A stretch of DNA of 64,000 nucleotides from Butyrivibrio sp. (GCA_015056625.1 SVFY01000002.1:1-64000), one strand, 5' to 3'; positions 50,649 to 61,135 are shown, counted from the stretch's first letter. The notes: a model not told the origin generated them from the sequence alone. Numbers and translations: made by a program.

Positions 50649-51596
50649 ATGAGATTTGCAAATGGTATTAAAAACAGAATAATCTCTTTTGCCATGGCAC
50701 TTACTTTGCTATGCCTTGTGCTTACAGGCTGTCAGAAAAAGGAAGTAGAAGATCCTGACGCGTTTAAGATCTTCTATGTCAACAATTCTGAGACTGGTAT
50801 CATGGCTGTTGATTATGAGATAAAAAGTGACAAGTCTGATATCGATGAGGTTATTTCAGAGCTGATCGAGCAGCTTGGTACCATGAGTGAGAGAAGGCAG
50901 TACGAGGCTCCTCTTACTGGTGAGGTTAATCTTATTGGGTATACGATTGCCGACAAGCTCCTTACTCTTAACTTTGATACAAGATACCTGGACATAGGAA
51001 GGACTGTGGAGGTCCTTGACAGGGCAGCTATAGTAAGGACTTTTACGCAGCTTGATGACATTGAATATGTCAGCTTCCAGGTTGAGGGGGCTCCCCTTAC
51101 GGATCACTATGGAAATATCATTGGCAATATGTCAGCTGATACATTTATCTTCAACGTCGGTAATGAGATAAATACCTATGAGAAGGTTGAGCTTAAGCTG
51201 TACTTTGCCAATGAAACAGGAGATAAGCTTGTCCCTGTGTACAGATCTGTTGTATATAACAGTAATATCTCTATGGAGAGACTGGCAGTAGAGCAGATAA
51301 TAAACGGACCTAACACAGATATATGCTTTCCGACTATTTCAAAGGACAGCAAAATAAACAGCATAAGCGTCAAGGATGGAGTCTGCTACATAGACTTTGA
51401 CGCAGCTTTTTTAAGTGAGCCTTATAATGTCACTGCGCAGGTGGCTCTTTATTCCCTTGTAAATACAATCGCAGAGTTCTCTGATGTCAATAAAGTGGCG
51501 TTTTCAGTAAATGGAAATTCCGCCTTTACCTTTATGGATTTCTCAATCTCAGGGCCTTATGAGAGAAATCTGGATATAATTGAGGACTCTAATTGA
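50649..51596 (+). CDS. GerMN domain lipoprotein
   Basis: CLVLTGCQKK lipobox; two GerMN-like repeats. Confidence 0.85.
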   Translation: MRFANGIKNRIISFAMALTLLCLVLTGCQKKEVEDPDAFKIFYVNNSETGIMAVDYEIKSDKSDIDEVISELIEQLGTMSERRQYEAPLTGEVNLIGYTIADKLLTLNFDTRYLDIGRTVEVLDRAAIVRTFTQLDDIEYVSFQVEGAPLTDHYGNIIGNMSADTFIFNVGNEINTYEKVELKLYFANETGDKLVPVYRSVVYNSNISMERLAVEQIINGPNTDICFPTISKDSKINSISVKDGVCYIDFDAAFLSEPYNVTAQVALYSLVNTIAEFSDVNKVAFSVNGNSAFTFMDFSISGPYERNLDIIEDSN

Positions 51597-51612
51597 TATA
51601 GGAGTTATTTTT

Positions 51613-54021
51613 TTGAAACGACCGTTGTGCTTTCTGGCAATTCTAGTGACGGTAGCTGCTTTTTTTCTAAATATCTTTAAACAAAGTAATGTCTATGAGC
51701 AAAGTCCTGTGGCCGACAAGAGCCATGTGGAGCTTGTTGGAAAAGTCCATAACAAGGAATGCAAAAAGGACTTTAACGGCGATGACATTTTTGTAATCTA
51801 TCTTATTCCAATTGGACTGGAAAATAGGGATTTTGAGATGGTCCAGTGTTATCTGGATCCATCTAAAACTCTGATCCCATCTATAGGAGAGTATGTGAAA
51901 GTCAAAGGCAAGGTAAAGACATTCTCTCATCCAACCAATCCTGGGGAATTCGACAGCTACCTGTATTATTCCACTTTAAAAATTTCATACAGGATAACAG
52001 AGGCTTTTGTCCTTGAAACTGGAGGAAAGAAAAGCCTGTATAAGGAGAGCCTTTTTCAGGTGAAGCTCTTTTTGGAAAGTGTGCTGGATATGATATTGCC
52101 CTCCCAGGATGCCTCTATCATGAAAGCGATGCTATTAGGTGACAGGGCCTTTATCGACGAAGAGACCAGGGATATGTATAAAAACAGCGGCATAATGCAC
52201 ACGCTGGCAGTTTCCGGACTTCATATTTCTATCATCGGTATGGGACTATACAGGCTTCTAATGGCACTTATGGAGGCAGCATCGGATTTTTTCCATGATA
52301 AACTGCCAGGAAGGAAAAGGGTGATAAGCCCTTATATCCTCTGGAAAACCTTGCCAACAGTAATAGCAATCCTTGTAATGTATTCCTATGGCATAATGTG
52401 CGGAATGGGTTCTTCTTCATTCAGGGCGATCTGTATGTTTGTAATAAGGCTGCTTGCGCCCATAGCAGGAAGGACCTATGATGTTCTAAGTGCACTTTCA
52501 GTGGCGGCGATACTGCTTCTTATAGATCAGCCCCTTTATCTGTATAATAGCGGCTTTTTGTTTTCCTTTGGAGCAGTAGTAGGAATTTCAGTGATAAAGC
52601 CAGCTCTTTTGCCAATTGCCAGTTACACAAAAGACAGGATAAGGTTTGTGGATGACAGGGAAAGGAATATGGGCATTGCCTTGGCTACGGATTATGCCTT
52701 AAAGCTGCTTGATGCTCTTTGCACTGGAATAGCTATAATGCTGGCAACGCTGCCTGTCTACGCTATGTTTTACTACACTTATCCGCTGCATTCTATCTTT
52801 TTAAACCTCTTGGTAATACCTCTTATGACGATCCTTATGCTTGCTGGGATTCTGGCAATGCTTCTTGGGGCTATCATTCCTTTTCTTGGTTATTTTCCAG
52901 GCTTTTTTGTATCTGGGATACTGTACTTTTTTAAGGTAATAAGCTCTGTAGAGACTGTAAATGGGAGTTTTACCTGGTATATGGGACACTCAGAAAACTA
53001 CCAGGTTGTTTTGTACATTGTGATGATAGTGGGATTTCTGGTCATTTCAAACGTGATTTTATGTGAGAAAGAGATCAGGATCGGAGGTAAAGCTTTTAAG
53101 CTTTCCTTGAAAAAACTGGACGCATTAAGACTTATCATTGTTGCAGCTGGCATTTTTGTACTGACCTTTAGGACTTCTCCTGAACTTGAGATAAATATGA
53201 TAGATGTTGGCCAGGGGGATGGAATAGTGATCTCCTGTCAGGGAAAGCATATGCTCATTGACGGAGGCAGTACTTCCAAAAAGAATGTTGGGAAATACCA
53301 GATCATTCCTTTTCTTAAGTACAAGGGCATTGGAAGGCTTGATGCTGTGGTACTCACCCATGAGGATCTGGATCACTTAAGCGGAATACTGGAAGTTATG
53401 GACGATATGGAAAAAGGAGGAATGAAGATCGAAAAACTGATCCTTCCAGAAGTATCTGAGGACTCAAGGAAAGAAGCCTATAGGCAGTTAGAGGACAGGG
53501 CAAAAAATCTGTCCATTCCGGTACTGTATATCAATAAAGGCGAGGGCTTTACACTTGGGAATGCGCATTTTACCTGCCTTAACCCCAAAATTGGGATGAG
53601 TACACAAAGCGCTAATGCCTATTCAACAGTACTATTTATGGAGTATCAAAAAAAGATATTAGATAAAAAGGATAGCAGAAGCCGATTTACGGCACTTTTT
53701 ACTGGAGATGTAGAAGAAAATGGTCTTGAATATGTAAAACATGTTATGGCTGCAGACCCTGAGAAATATAAGGATTTGTCCCTTCTTAAAGTTGCCCATC
53801 ACGGATCACAGTACACTACAGATGAAGAGTTCTTAAAGATGACTTCTCCAGACGCTGCGCTGATATCCTGTGGAAAAGACAATTCCTATGGCCATCCCCA
53901 CAAAGAGCTTTTAGACAGGTTAAAGCGCTACGGCGTAAACATATATAGAACTGACATAGGAGGGGAGATAAGTGTCGCTATAGATAAAAATAAGATTACC
54001 ATAGAGCAGTATTTGAAATAG
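51613..54021 (+). CDS. comEC: ComEC/Rec2 family DNA internalization protein
   Basis: Competence domain HTLAVSGLHISIIG and C-terminal MBL domain DVGQGDGIVIS / VLTHEDLDHLSG; TTG at 51613 has SD aggag (ORF open from 51580). Confidence 0.94.
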   Translation: MKRPLCFLAILVTVAAFFLNIFKQSNVYEQSPVADKSHVELVGKVHNKECKKDFNGDDIFVIYLIPIGLENRDFEMVQCYLDPSKTLIPSIGEYVKVKGKVKTFSHPTNPGEFDSYLYYSTLKISYRITEAFVLETGGKKSLYKESLFQVKLFLESVLDMILPSQDASIMKAMLLGDRAFIDEETRDMYKNSGIMHTLAVSGLHISIIGMGLYRLLMALMEAASDFFHDKLPGRKRVISPYILWKTLPTVIAILVMYSYGIMCGMGSSSFRAICMFVIRLLAPIAGRTYDVLSALSVAAILLLIDQPLYLYNSGFLFSFGAVVGISVIKPALLPIASYTKDRIRFVDDRERNMGIALATDYALKLLDALCTGIAIMLATLPVYAMFYYTYPLHSIFLNLLVIPLMTILMLAGILAMLLGAIIPFLGYFPGFFVSGILYFFKVISSVETVNGSFTWYMGHSENYQVVLYIVMIVGFLVISNVILCEKEIRIGGKAFKLSLKKLDALRLIIVAAGIFVLTFRTSPELEINMIDVGQGDGIVISCQGKHMLIDGGSTSKKNVGKYQIIPFLKYKGIGRLDAVVLTHEDLDHLSGILEVMDDMEKGGMKIEKLILPEVSEDSRKEAYRQLEDRAKNLSIPVLYINKGEGFTLGNAHFTCLNPKIGMSTQSANAYSTVLFMEYQKKILDKKDSRSRFTALFTGDVEENGLEYVKHVMAADPEKYKDLSLLKVAHHGSQYTTDEEFLKMTSPDAALISCGKDNSYGHPHKELLDRLKRYGVNIYRTDIGGEISVAIDKNKITIEQYLK

Positions 54022-54022
54022 A

Positions 54023-54058
54023 AAAAATGGACTATGAAGGTCATTCATAGTCCATTTT
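54023..54058. terminator. Bidirectional terminator between convergent comEC and nrdD
   Basis: AAAATGGACTATGAA-ggtc-ATTCATAGTCCATTTT. Confidence 0.85.
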
Positions 54059-54066
54059 GGTTTAGT

Positions 54067-56475
54067 TTATGATACCTGACTGTTCTGGATCCAGGACTTG
54101 ATGTCTGATACACCAAGAATCTTCTGGAAGGCATCTCCTTCCTGGATTACAAGAGTAGGAGCCTGCATGATACCAAACTTTTCAACCAGTTCAGGATGCT
54201 CGTTGGCATCAAGTGTCTTGTAGATCACTCCGGCTTTATCAAGGAGAGATCCAGCGATCTTGCAGTTAGGACAGGTAGTTGTCTTAAAGAGCATTACTGT
54301 GCTGCCTGTAACATTTGCACCGCTATTGCTGGACTCGGTGTTTGATTTCTTAACAGCTGCCTCTACGAAGCTGATCTTTTTTGGACCTTCGTGAGTAAGG
54401 TGAGAATGACCAATGTTATAAACTCGTCTGTCCTTGTACTCCTGGGCTTTTCCATCATTCCAGTTGGCAACAGGGCGGTAGTAGCCAGTGATTCGGCTGT
54501 AAACTTCTGTCTTTGCACCGCAGTGAGGGCAGACAGCCTGTTCTCCGGAGAGATATCCGTGTTCCTTACATACTGAATATGTAGGAGACATGGTGTAGTA
54601 AGGAAGCTTGTAGTTTTCAGCAATCTTCCTAACGAGACTTGCAGCAGCCTTCCAATCAGGAAGTTTCTCTCCAAGGAATGCATGGAATACAGTTCCTGAT
54701 GTATAAAGGGTCTGGAGCTCATCCTGAATATCAAGGGCAGAGAAGATGTCCTCTGTATAGCCAACAGGAAGGTGTGAAGAGTTGGTGTAATAAGGAGTTC
54801 CATTCATATTGGCTGTTATGATATCTGGATACATCTCTTTGTCGTGCTTAGCAAAGCGGTAAGTAGTGGACTCAGCAGGTGTTGCCTCCAGGTTAAAGAG
54901 CTCGCCTTCATACATAGTCTGGTAGTCAGACAGACGTTCTCTCATGTGGTTAAGTACCTGCTTTGAGAACTCTACTGTCTTAGGGTTAGTCATATCAACG
55001 CCAAGCCAGTTAGCATTAAGACCAACTTCGTTCATACCAATAAGTCCGATAGTAGAGAAGTGGTTGTCAAATCCGCCAAGATATCTCTTGGTATACGGGT
55101 ACAGACCCTGCTCAAGGAGCTTGTTGATTACCTGCCTCTTGGTGTGAAGACTTCTTGCAGCAACATCCATAAGGTGATCAAGTCTCTTATAGAAATCTTC
55201 CTCGTCCTTGGCAAGGTAAGCAATCCTTGGCATGTTGATGGTTACAACTCCGATAGAACCAGTAGATTCGCCTGATCCAAAGAAACCACCTGATTTTTTA
55301 CGAAGCTCTCTCAGGTCAAGACGAAGTCTGCAGCACATACTTCTTACATCTGAAGGCTCCATGTCAGAGTTGATGTAATTTGAGAAGTATGGAGTGCCAT
55401 ACTTGGCTGTCATTTCAAACAGGAGCTTGTTGTTCTCAGTTTCGCTCCAATCAAAATCACGTGTTATAGAATATGTTGGAATAGGATACTGGAAGCCACG
55501 TCCGTTGGCATCACCCTCGATCATGATCTCGATGAATGCCTTGTTGACCATATCCATTTCCTTCTGACAATCGCCATAGGTGAAATCAAGCTCTTTTCCG
55601 CCGACGATGCAGTTTAAGTTCTTTAAATCGTTAGGTACAGTCCAGTCAAGGGTAATGTTAGAGAATGGAGCCTGAGTTCCCCAACGGCTTGGGGTGTTGA
55701 CGCCATAAACAAAGGACTGGATGCACTGCTTGACCTCTTTATAGGAGAGGTTATCAACCTTGACAAAAGGTGCAAGGTAGGTATCGAAAGAAGAGAATGC
55801 CTGAGCACCAGCCCATTCATTCTGCATAATGCCAAGGAAGTTTACCATCTGGTTGCAGAGAGTGGAGAGATGTCCTGCAGGTGAAGATGTGATCTTACCT
55901 GGAACTCCGCCAAGACCTTCCTGGATAAGCTGTTTGAGACTCCAGCCTGCGCAGTAGCCTGTAAGCATGGAAAGGTCATGAATATGGATAGCAGCACTTC
56001 TGTGAGCGTTTGCTATTTCGTCGTCATAAACCTCTGAAAGCCAGTAATTGGCTGTGATGGCGCCAGAATTAGAAAGAATAAGTCCACCTACTGAATAAGT
56101 AACTGTGGAGTTCTCCTTAACACGCCAGTCGTTGATCTTAAGATAGTCGTCAACGATATCTTTGTAGTTTAAAAGCGCAGAGTTAACGTTACGCACCTTC
56201 TCACGCTGTTTACGATATAGGATATAAGCCTTGGAAACATCAGAATATCCAGACTCGGAAAGGACCTTCTCAACACTGTCCTGGATCTCCTCGACAGTGA
56301 TCTTGCCATCCTTAACCTTAGATTCGAAGTCTGAAGCTACCCTAAGAGAGATAAGATCTATCACGCTTGAGTGATAATCCTTTTCAAGAGCGACAAATGC
56401 TTTTGTGATGGCTGCAGAAATTTTTGCGATATTAAATTCCGCAATAGTGCCATCTCTTTTGACAACCTGGTACAT
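54067..56475 (-). CDS. nrdD: Anaerobic ribonucleoside-triphosphate reductase with fused C-terminal redoxin domain
   Basis: ATP-cone N-terminus, CPHCGA zinc site, RITGYYRPVANWNDGKAQEYKDR; then VMLFKTTTCPNCKIAGSLLDKAGVIYKTLDANEHPELVEKFGIMQAPTLVI. Confidence 0.96.
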   Translation of the reverse strand: MYQVVKRDGTIAEFNIAKISAAITKAFVALEKDYHSSVIDLISLRVASDFESKVKDGKITVEEIQDSVEKVLSESGYSDVSKAYILYRKQREKVRNVNSALLNYKDIVDDYLKINDWRVKENSTVTYSVGGLILSNSGAITANYWLSEVYDDEIANAHRSAAIHIHDLSMLTGYCAGWSLKQLIQEGLGGVPGKITSSPAGHLSTLCNQMVNFLGIMQNEWAGAQAFSSFDTYLAPFVKVDNLSYKEVKQCIQSFVYGVNTPSRWGTQAPFSNITLDWTVPNDLKNLNCIVGGKELDFTYGDCQKEMDMVNKAFIEIMIEGDANGRGFQYPIPTYSITRDFDWSETENNKLLFEMTAKYGTPYFSNYINSDMEPSDVRSMCCRLRLDLRELRKKSGGFFGSGESTGSIGVVTINMPRIAYLAKDEEDFYKRLDHLMDVAARSLHTKRQVINKLLEQGLYPYTKRYLGGFDNHFSTIGLIGMNEVGLNANWLGVDMTNPKTVEFSKQVLNHMRERLSDYQTMYEGELFNLEATPAESTTYRFAKHDKEMYPDIITANMNGTPYYTNSSHLPVGYTEDIFSALDIQDELQTLYTSGTVFHAFLGEKLPDWKAAASLVRKIAENYKLPYYTMSPTYSVCKEHGYLSGEQAVCPHCGAKTEVYSRITGYYRPVANWNDGKAQEYKDRRVYNIGHSHLTHEGPKKISFVEAAVKKSNTESSNSGANVTGSTVMLFKTTTCPNCKIAGSLLDKAGVIYKTLDANEHPELVEKFGIMQAPTLVIQEGDAFQKILGVSDIKSWIQNSQVS

Positions 56476-56514
56476 AAAAACCCCCCTTACAATACATACG
56501 ATGAATATAAATAT

Positions 56515-56543
56515 AAGATATCACAAGAGGGGTTACTCGTCAA
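56515..56543 (-). promoter_or_regulatory. nrdD promoter TTGACG-17-TATCTT
   Basis: Minus strand -35 at 56543-56538, -10 at 56520-56515. Confidence 0.65.
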
Positions 56544-56584
56544 TATATAGATGGTGATATTTAATCAGACACAAGATATAGTGG
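56538..56584. promoter_or_regulatory. Tandem NrdR boxes
   Basis: CGTCAATATATAGATG (56538-56553) and ACACAAGATATAGTGG (56569-56584), 15 bp apart, versus consensus acaCwAtATaTwGtgt. Confidence 0.75.
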
Positions 56585-56677
56585 TATGAAAATATTAAGA
56601 CCATAGCTTATCATTATAGCGTACGTTATTCCTCGGGAAAAAACCATGGCTTAAAAGCAGTAAAACAGCGGGCCTTA

Positions 56678-57373
56678 TCAGTCGGATACACCTCTAAGTA
56701 GCGCCGTATCAACATACTGCTTTGCTGTGGCCAGAAAGGCCGCCATATCTTCATTACTGGGGGAATAGAGCTCTCTGTCAGGAACTGTATCCCTCATGGT
56801 AAACTGCTGCAGATAGTAGGCCTTGGCCCCATGTATCATTTTGCCGATCTGCTCAAAATCTTCCTTGTTGTGCATTCCGCCAACAACAGTTGTCCTGAAC
56901 TCATAGTCTACGCCACTATTCATAATGACTGATATGCTTTTTTTGATAATACTGGTATCTATGGCGCCAAACCCCGTAGTTACCTGATATTTGCCAAAAG
57001 AGTTTTTGATATCCATTGCTATGTAATCAATAAGGCCCTGATCTATAAGGCTTTTGAGAAGATCCGGATGGTAGCCATTGGTATCCAGCTTTACTTTGTA
57101 GCCCATATCTCTGATCTTCCTTATAAAAATATCAATGTCCTTATGAAGCAGAGGCTCTCCACCTGTTATACATACGCCGTCAAGGAGACCTTTTCTTTTG
57201 CCAAGGAATGAAAAAAATTCTTCATCATCCATTAAAGGCAGAGCGGTACCATTTACCAGCTCATAGTTGTGACAGTACGGGCACTTAAAGTCGCAGCCAT
57301 TTAAGAATACAGTACAGGCAACAAGTCCTGGATAATCAAGAAGAGTCATTTTTTGCAGACCATGTATCAACAT
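56678..57373 (-). CDS. nrdG: Anaerobic ribonucleoside-triphosphate reductase activating protein (radical SAM)
   Basis: FLNGCDFKCPYCHN CxxxCxxC motif; ITGGEPLL. Confidence 0.92.
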   Translation of the reverse strand: MLIHGLQKMTLLDYPGLVACTVFLNGCDFKCPYCHNYELVNGTALPLMDDEEFFSFLGKRKGLLDGVCITGGEPLLHKDIDIFIRKIRDMGYKVKLDTNGYHPDLLKSLIDQGLIDYIAMDIKNSFGKYQVTTGFGAIDTSIIKKSISVIMNSGVDYEFRTTVVGGMHNKEDFEQIGKMIHGAKAYYLQQFTMRDTVPDRELYSPSNEDMAAFLATAKQYVDTALLRGVSD

Positions 57374-57471
57374 TTTGTGTCTCCCTTCGAAATGCTCATA
57401 ACTTTTTGGGCAGATATAGTATATCAAAAAACATCATTTATATGTTAACATATAAGTCGAGGTGCTTTTGT

Positions 57472-58497
57472 ATGGCTGTTAAGACATCGGATTTTCCTGC
57501 TAAGCAGAAACAATTTAATGAAGATTTATCATCAGGCTCTTTTAAGAGCTGTTACCTTATATATGGAGATGAAGCTTACCTTCGTCATCAGAACAGGGAC
57601 AAATTGGTGAAGGCCCTGGGAGGAACAGAATCCTCCATGAATTTTAACAGGTATGAGGGAGATAATATAAATCCTCTTGAGATAATCGATATGGCTGAGA
57701 CAATGCCGTTTCTTTCGGACAAGAGGACCATTCTCGTGGAAAACAGCGGCTTTTTTAAAAATGGATGCCCTGAACTTGCAGAGTACCTGAAGGCATCATC
57801 AGAGACCACGATCCTCATATTTGTAGAAAAGGATGTAGATAAGAGAAAGGACATATTCAAGGCTCTTTCCAAGTCTGGCTTTGAGATAGACTGCAGCACT
57901 CAGGACGACGAGATGCTAAAGCGCTGGATAGCATCAAGGTTTATGGGAGAGGGGAAAAAGATATCTCCAAGAGCCCAGGCAGTTCTTCTTGACCGGGTAG
58001 GAACCGATATGTCCAATCTGGCAACGGAGATAGAAAAGCTCATATGCTATTGCATAGACAGAAGCGAGATCACAGAAGAAGATATAAATGCAGTCTGTGC
58101 CAATTATCTTACCAGCAGGATATTCGATATGACAGATGCTATATCTTCCCAGAACCAGAGGCGGGCAATTGAGCTGTACTATGATCTTTTAGCTTTAAAA
58201 GAACCCCCGGCCAAGATCCTTGCTCTTATTACAAGACAGTTCAACATCATGCTCCAGATCAAGGAGATGACAGATAACAGGCGGGACAAGGCTCAGATGG
58301 CATCAGCTGTAAAGATAGCGCCATTTCTTGTGGGCAAATATCAGGCCTGGGCAAGAAGCTTTTCTTTTCAGCAGCTAAGAGAGGCTCTGGAGCTGTGCGC
58401 CTCCAATGACGAGGCAGTTAAAAGCGGCAAACTTGACTATGTCATCAGCGTCGAGATGGTGATAATAAAGTGCACATCCATCGGCAAAGCGGTATGA
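57472..58497 (+). CDS. holA: DNA polymerase III subunit delta
   Basis: CYLIYGDEAYLRHQNRDKL; HolA-like length and layout. Confidence 0.93.
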   Translation: MAVKTSDFPAKQKQFNEDLSSGSFKSCYLIYGDEAYLRHQNRDKLVKALGGTESSMNFNRYEGDNINPLEIIDMAETMPFLSDKRTILVENSGFFKNGCPELAEYLKASSETTILIFVEKDVDKRKDIFKALSKSGFEIDCSTQDDEMLKRWIASRFMGEGKKISPRAQAVLLDRVGTDMSNLATEIEKLICYCIDRSEITEEDINAVCANYLTSRIFDMTDAISSQNQRRAIELYYDLLALKEPPAKILALITRQFNIMLQIKEMTDNRRDKAQMASAVKIAPFLVGKYQAWARSFSFQQLREALELCASNDEAVKSGKLDYVISVEMVIIKCTSIGKAV

Positions 58498-58565
58498 CAT
58501 ATTTGAAATAATGTATCTGTTGACTTATACTATACAGATGTTAAAAGCTTTGAAAAGGGGAAAAT

Positions 58566-59192
58566 ATGGGAGAAAGACCAAGACCACAAGAGATTTACAG
58601 ACATTTTAAGGGCAATATGTATCAGGTACTGACCATTGCCATCCATTCTGAGACAAGAGAAGAGATGGTGGTATATCAGGCTCTTTATGGAGATTACAAG
58701 GTCTATGTAAGACCACTTGATATGTTCATGTCAGAGGTCGACAGAGACAAATATCCGGATGTATCCCAGAAGATGAGATTTGAAAAGGTTGATCTTAAGG
58801 ATACAGATAGTGAAGAGAAGGTGGTAAGACCTTCATCAAAAGTAGAAAGCAGCGCTTCAGTCTCAAAACCAGTCAGACTTGAGCTTGATGAAAAGAGCCT
58901 TAAAAAAGACTACTCATCCTCATCTGAGGTCATGAGCAAAACTGTGGATGAGGAAGCCTCAGAGCTTAACCTTGATCCGCTGGTCATCCAGTTTATGGAC
59001 GCGGATCTGGCTGTGGAAAAAGGCGAGATATTATCCAAACTTCGTCCTACAATAACAAATGATATGATTGATATCATGGCTCTTTCAGTGGGAGTTGTCA
59101 TCAATGAAGGCGATGTTTATGACAGATACAACGACCTTAGAAACTGCCTTGCTACAATGGAAAAATATGAAAGTACCAGATTAAGGAGTTAA
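58566..59192 (+). CDS. DUF1653 domain protein with C-terminal extension
   Basis: YRHFKGNMYQVLTIAIHSETREEMVVYQALYGDYKVYVRPLDMF. Confidence 0.9.
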   Translation: MGERPRPQEIYRHFKGNMYQVLTIAIHSETREEMVVYQALYGDYKVYVRPLDMFMSEVDRDKYPDVSQKMRFEKVDLKDTDSEEKVVRPSSKVESSASVSKPVRLELDEKSLKKDYSSSSEVMSKTVDEEASELNLDPLVIQFMDADLAVEKGEILSKLRPTITNDMIDIMALSVGVVINEGDVYDRYNDLRNCLATMEKYESTRLRS

Positions 59193-59196
59193 TATA

Positions 59197-60222
59197 ATGA
59201 AACTATTATCAATTGCAGTACCTTGCTACAATTCACAGGATTATATGAGTAAGTGCATCGATTCTCTGCTTGTGGGCGGAGAAGAGGTGGAGATCCTTAT
59301 TGTCGATGACGGCTCTAAGGACAGGACAGCTGAGATTGCAGATGAGTATGCAAAAAAATATCCAACGATCTGTAAGGCTATCCACAAACCAAACGGAGGG
59401 CATGGTTCAGCTGTTAATGCTGGAATAGAGAATGCCACAGGACTGTATTTTAAGGTTGTTGACTCAGATGACTGGGTAAAAGAGATCGCATACAGGAAGA
59501 TCCTCAGTACACTGGCTGAACTTGCTGGCGGAGATGTACAGCTTGATCTTCTTATAAGTAACTTTGTTTATAACAAGGTTGGCGAAAAGCGCCATAAGGT
59601 TATGCGCTATAACACAATGTTCCCTATCGAGCAGATCTTTACATGGAAAGATGTAAAGAGAACACCAAAGGGACATTACCTTTTGATGCATTCAGTTATC
59701 TACAGAACCAAGCTCCTTAGGCAGTGCGGACTCAAGCTTCCTGAGCATACCTTCTATGTAGATAATATCTATGTATTTAACCCACTTCCTTTTGTTAAGA
59801 ACATGTATTATCTGGATGTTAACTTCTATTACTACTACATTGGAAGAGAAGACCAGTCTGTAAACCAGAAGATCATGCTCTCAAGGATCGATCAGCAGCT
59901 TCGCGTCAACAAGATCATGGTTGATTACTATGTAGAGAACTATGGCATGATCAGATCCCAGAAGGAGAGACATAAGTACATGTTCAACTATCTGGAGATC
60001 ATTACAGCAATATCATCTGTTCTTTTAATTACTGAGGACACCAAGGAGAACCTGAGAAAACGCCAGGAGCTTCTTGAGTACATCAAGGAAAAGAACTTCC
60101 TGTTATACTGCAAGATCAGATACAGCATAGAGGGAACATATATATATCTTCCTGGAAAGGGAGGACGTAAGATCACCCTGGCTGGCTACAAGCTTCTCCA
60201 GAAGATATTCCATTTTAACTGA
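59197..60222 (+). CDS. Family 2 glycosyltransferase
   Basis: IAVPCYNSQDYMSKCIDSL...ILIVDDGSKDRT. Confidence 0.94.
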   Translation: MKLLSIAVPCYNSQDYMSKCIDSLLVGGEEVEILIVDDGSKDRTAEIADEYAKKYPTICKAIHKPNGGHGSAVNAGIENATGLYFKVVDSDDWVKEIAYRKILSTLAELAGGDVQLDLLISNFVYNKVGEKRHKVMRYNTMFPIEQIFTWKDVKRTPKGHYLLMHSVIYRTKLLRQCGLKLPEHTFYVDNIYVFNPLPFVKNMYYLDVNFYYYYIGREDQSVNQKIMLSRIDQQLRVNKIMVDYYVENYGMIRSQKERHKYMFNYLEIITAISSVLLITEDTKENLRKRQELLEYIKEKNFLLYCKIRYSIEGTYIYLPGKGGRKITLAGYKLLQKIFHFN

Positions 60223-60356
60223 TGATTTTGGATGGTTTTATCAAAATTTGCGTAAAATCGATAATTTTATTGTCAGAATTGTCATTTACTTTATTTTTTT
60301 GAGTGTTACAATATTTTTCAACGTGAAGTTCTTTTGCTTGAAAAATGAGGAAGATT

Positions 60357-61067
60357 ATGAAAAAGAAATATGAAAATTGGATAGGAAGGGCAGTGGACAA
60401 GAGCCTTGGGAGAGATCTTTTATGGCTTTCTATGCCAATCCTGATTTATGCACCGATCTACATGATCTGGTTCATATTTTTAGAGAAGCACACATTTTCT
60501 CACTATTCTGTTATCCACACAGCAATAGATGATATGATCCCATTTCAGGAGGTCTTTGTAATACCTTATTACACTTGGTTTTTGTACGTATCGGTTACGC
60601 TTTTGTTTTTCCTGTTTTCACTTGATATTGAGAGCTACTACAAAAACTTTATATTCCTGGCAACAGGTATGACAGTGTTCCTTGTAATATCAACCCTGTT
60701 CCCTAACATGCACATGCTTAGACCTGCAGTGCTTCCAAGGGACAATTTCTTTACAGGACTTGTACAGATCATTTATAGCCATGATACAGCAGCCAACCTC
60801 TGGCCAAGCATACATGTATATAATTCTGTAGGAACCATGATAGCAGTTCATCATTCCAAAAAGATTGGAAGAGCTGGAGAGATCGTAAGTGATCTTATTG
60901 GAATCTCCATCATCCTCTCAACAATGTTCATCAAGCAGCATTCAGTTTACGATGTGGTTACAGCCCTTATAATGGCGATAGTTCTTTACATCATGTTCTA
61001 TCACACATCCATGCTTGAGAATTTCTGCAGAGGTCAGGAAGAGAAGCTTGCTCTTAGATACAACTAA
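60357..61067 (+). CDS. PAP2 superfamily phosphatase
   Basis: WPSIHVYNSVG and KQHSVYDVV motifs in a multi-TM protein. Confidence 0.85.
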   Translation: MKKKYENWIGRAVDKSLGRDLLWLSMPILIYAPIYMIWFIFLEKHTFSHYSVIHTAIDDMIPFQEVFVIPYYTWFLYVSVTLLFFLFSLDIESYYKNFIFLATGMTVFLVISTLFPNMHMLRPAVLPRDNFFTGLVQIIYSHDTAANLWPSIHVYNSVGTMIAVHHSKKIGRAGEIVSDLIGISIILSTMFIKQHSVYDVVTALIMAIVLYIMFYHTSMLENFCRGQEEKLALRYN

Positions 61068-61090
61068 ATACTTATGTGATATAATATAAG

Positions 61091-61123
61091 AACCTCAATT
61101 ACTATTAAGTAATTGAGGTTTTT
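61091..61123 (+). terminator. Terminator between the PAP2 and lipid kinase genes
   Basis: AACCTCAATTACT-atta-AGTAATTGAGGTTTTT. Confidence 0.88.
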
Positions 61124-61135
61124 GTGAGGTTACGT

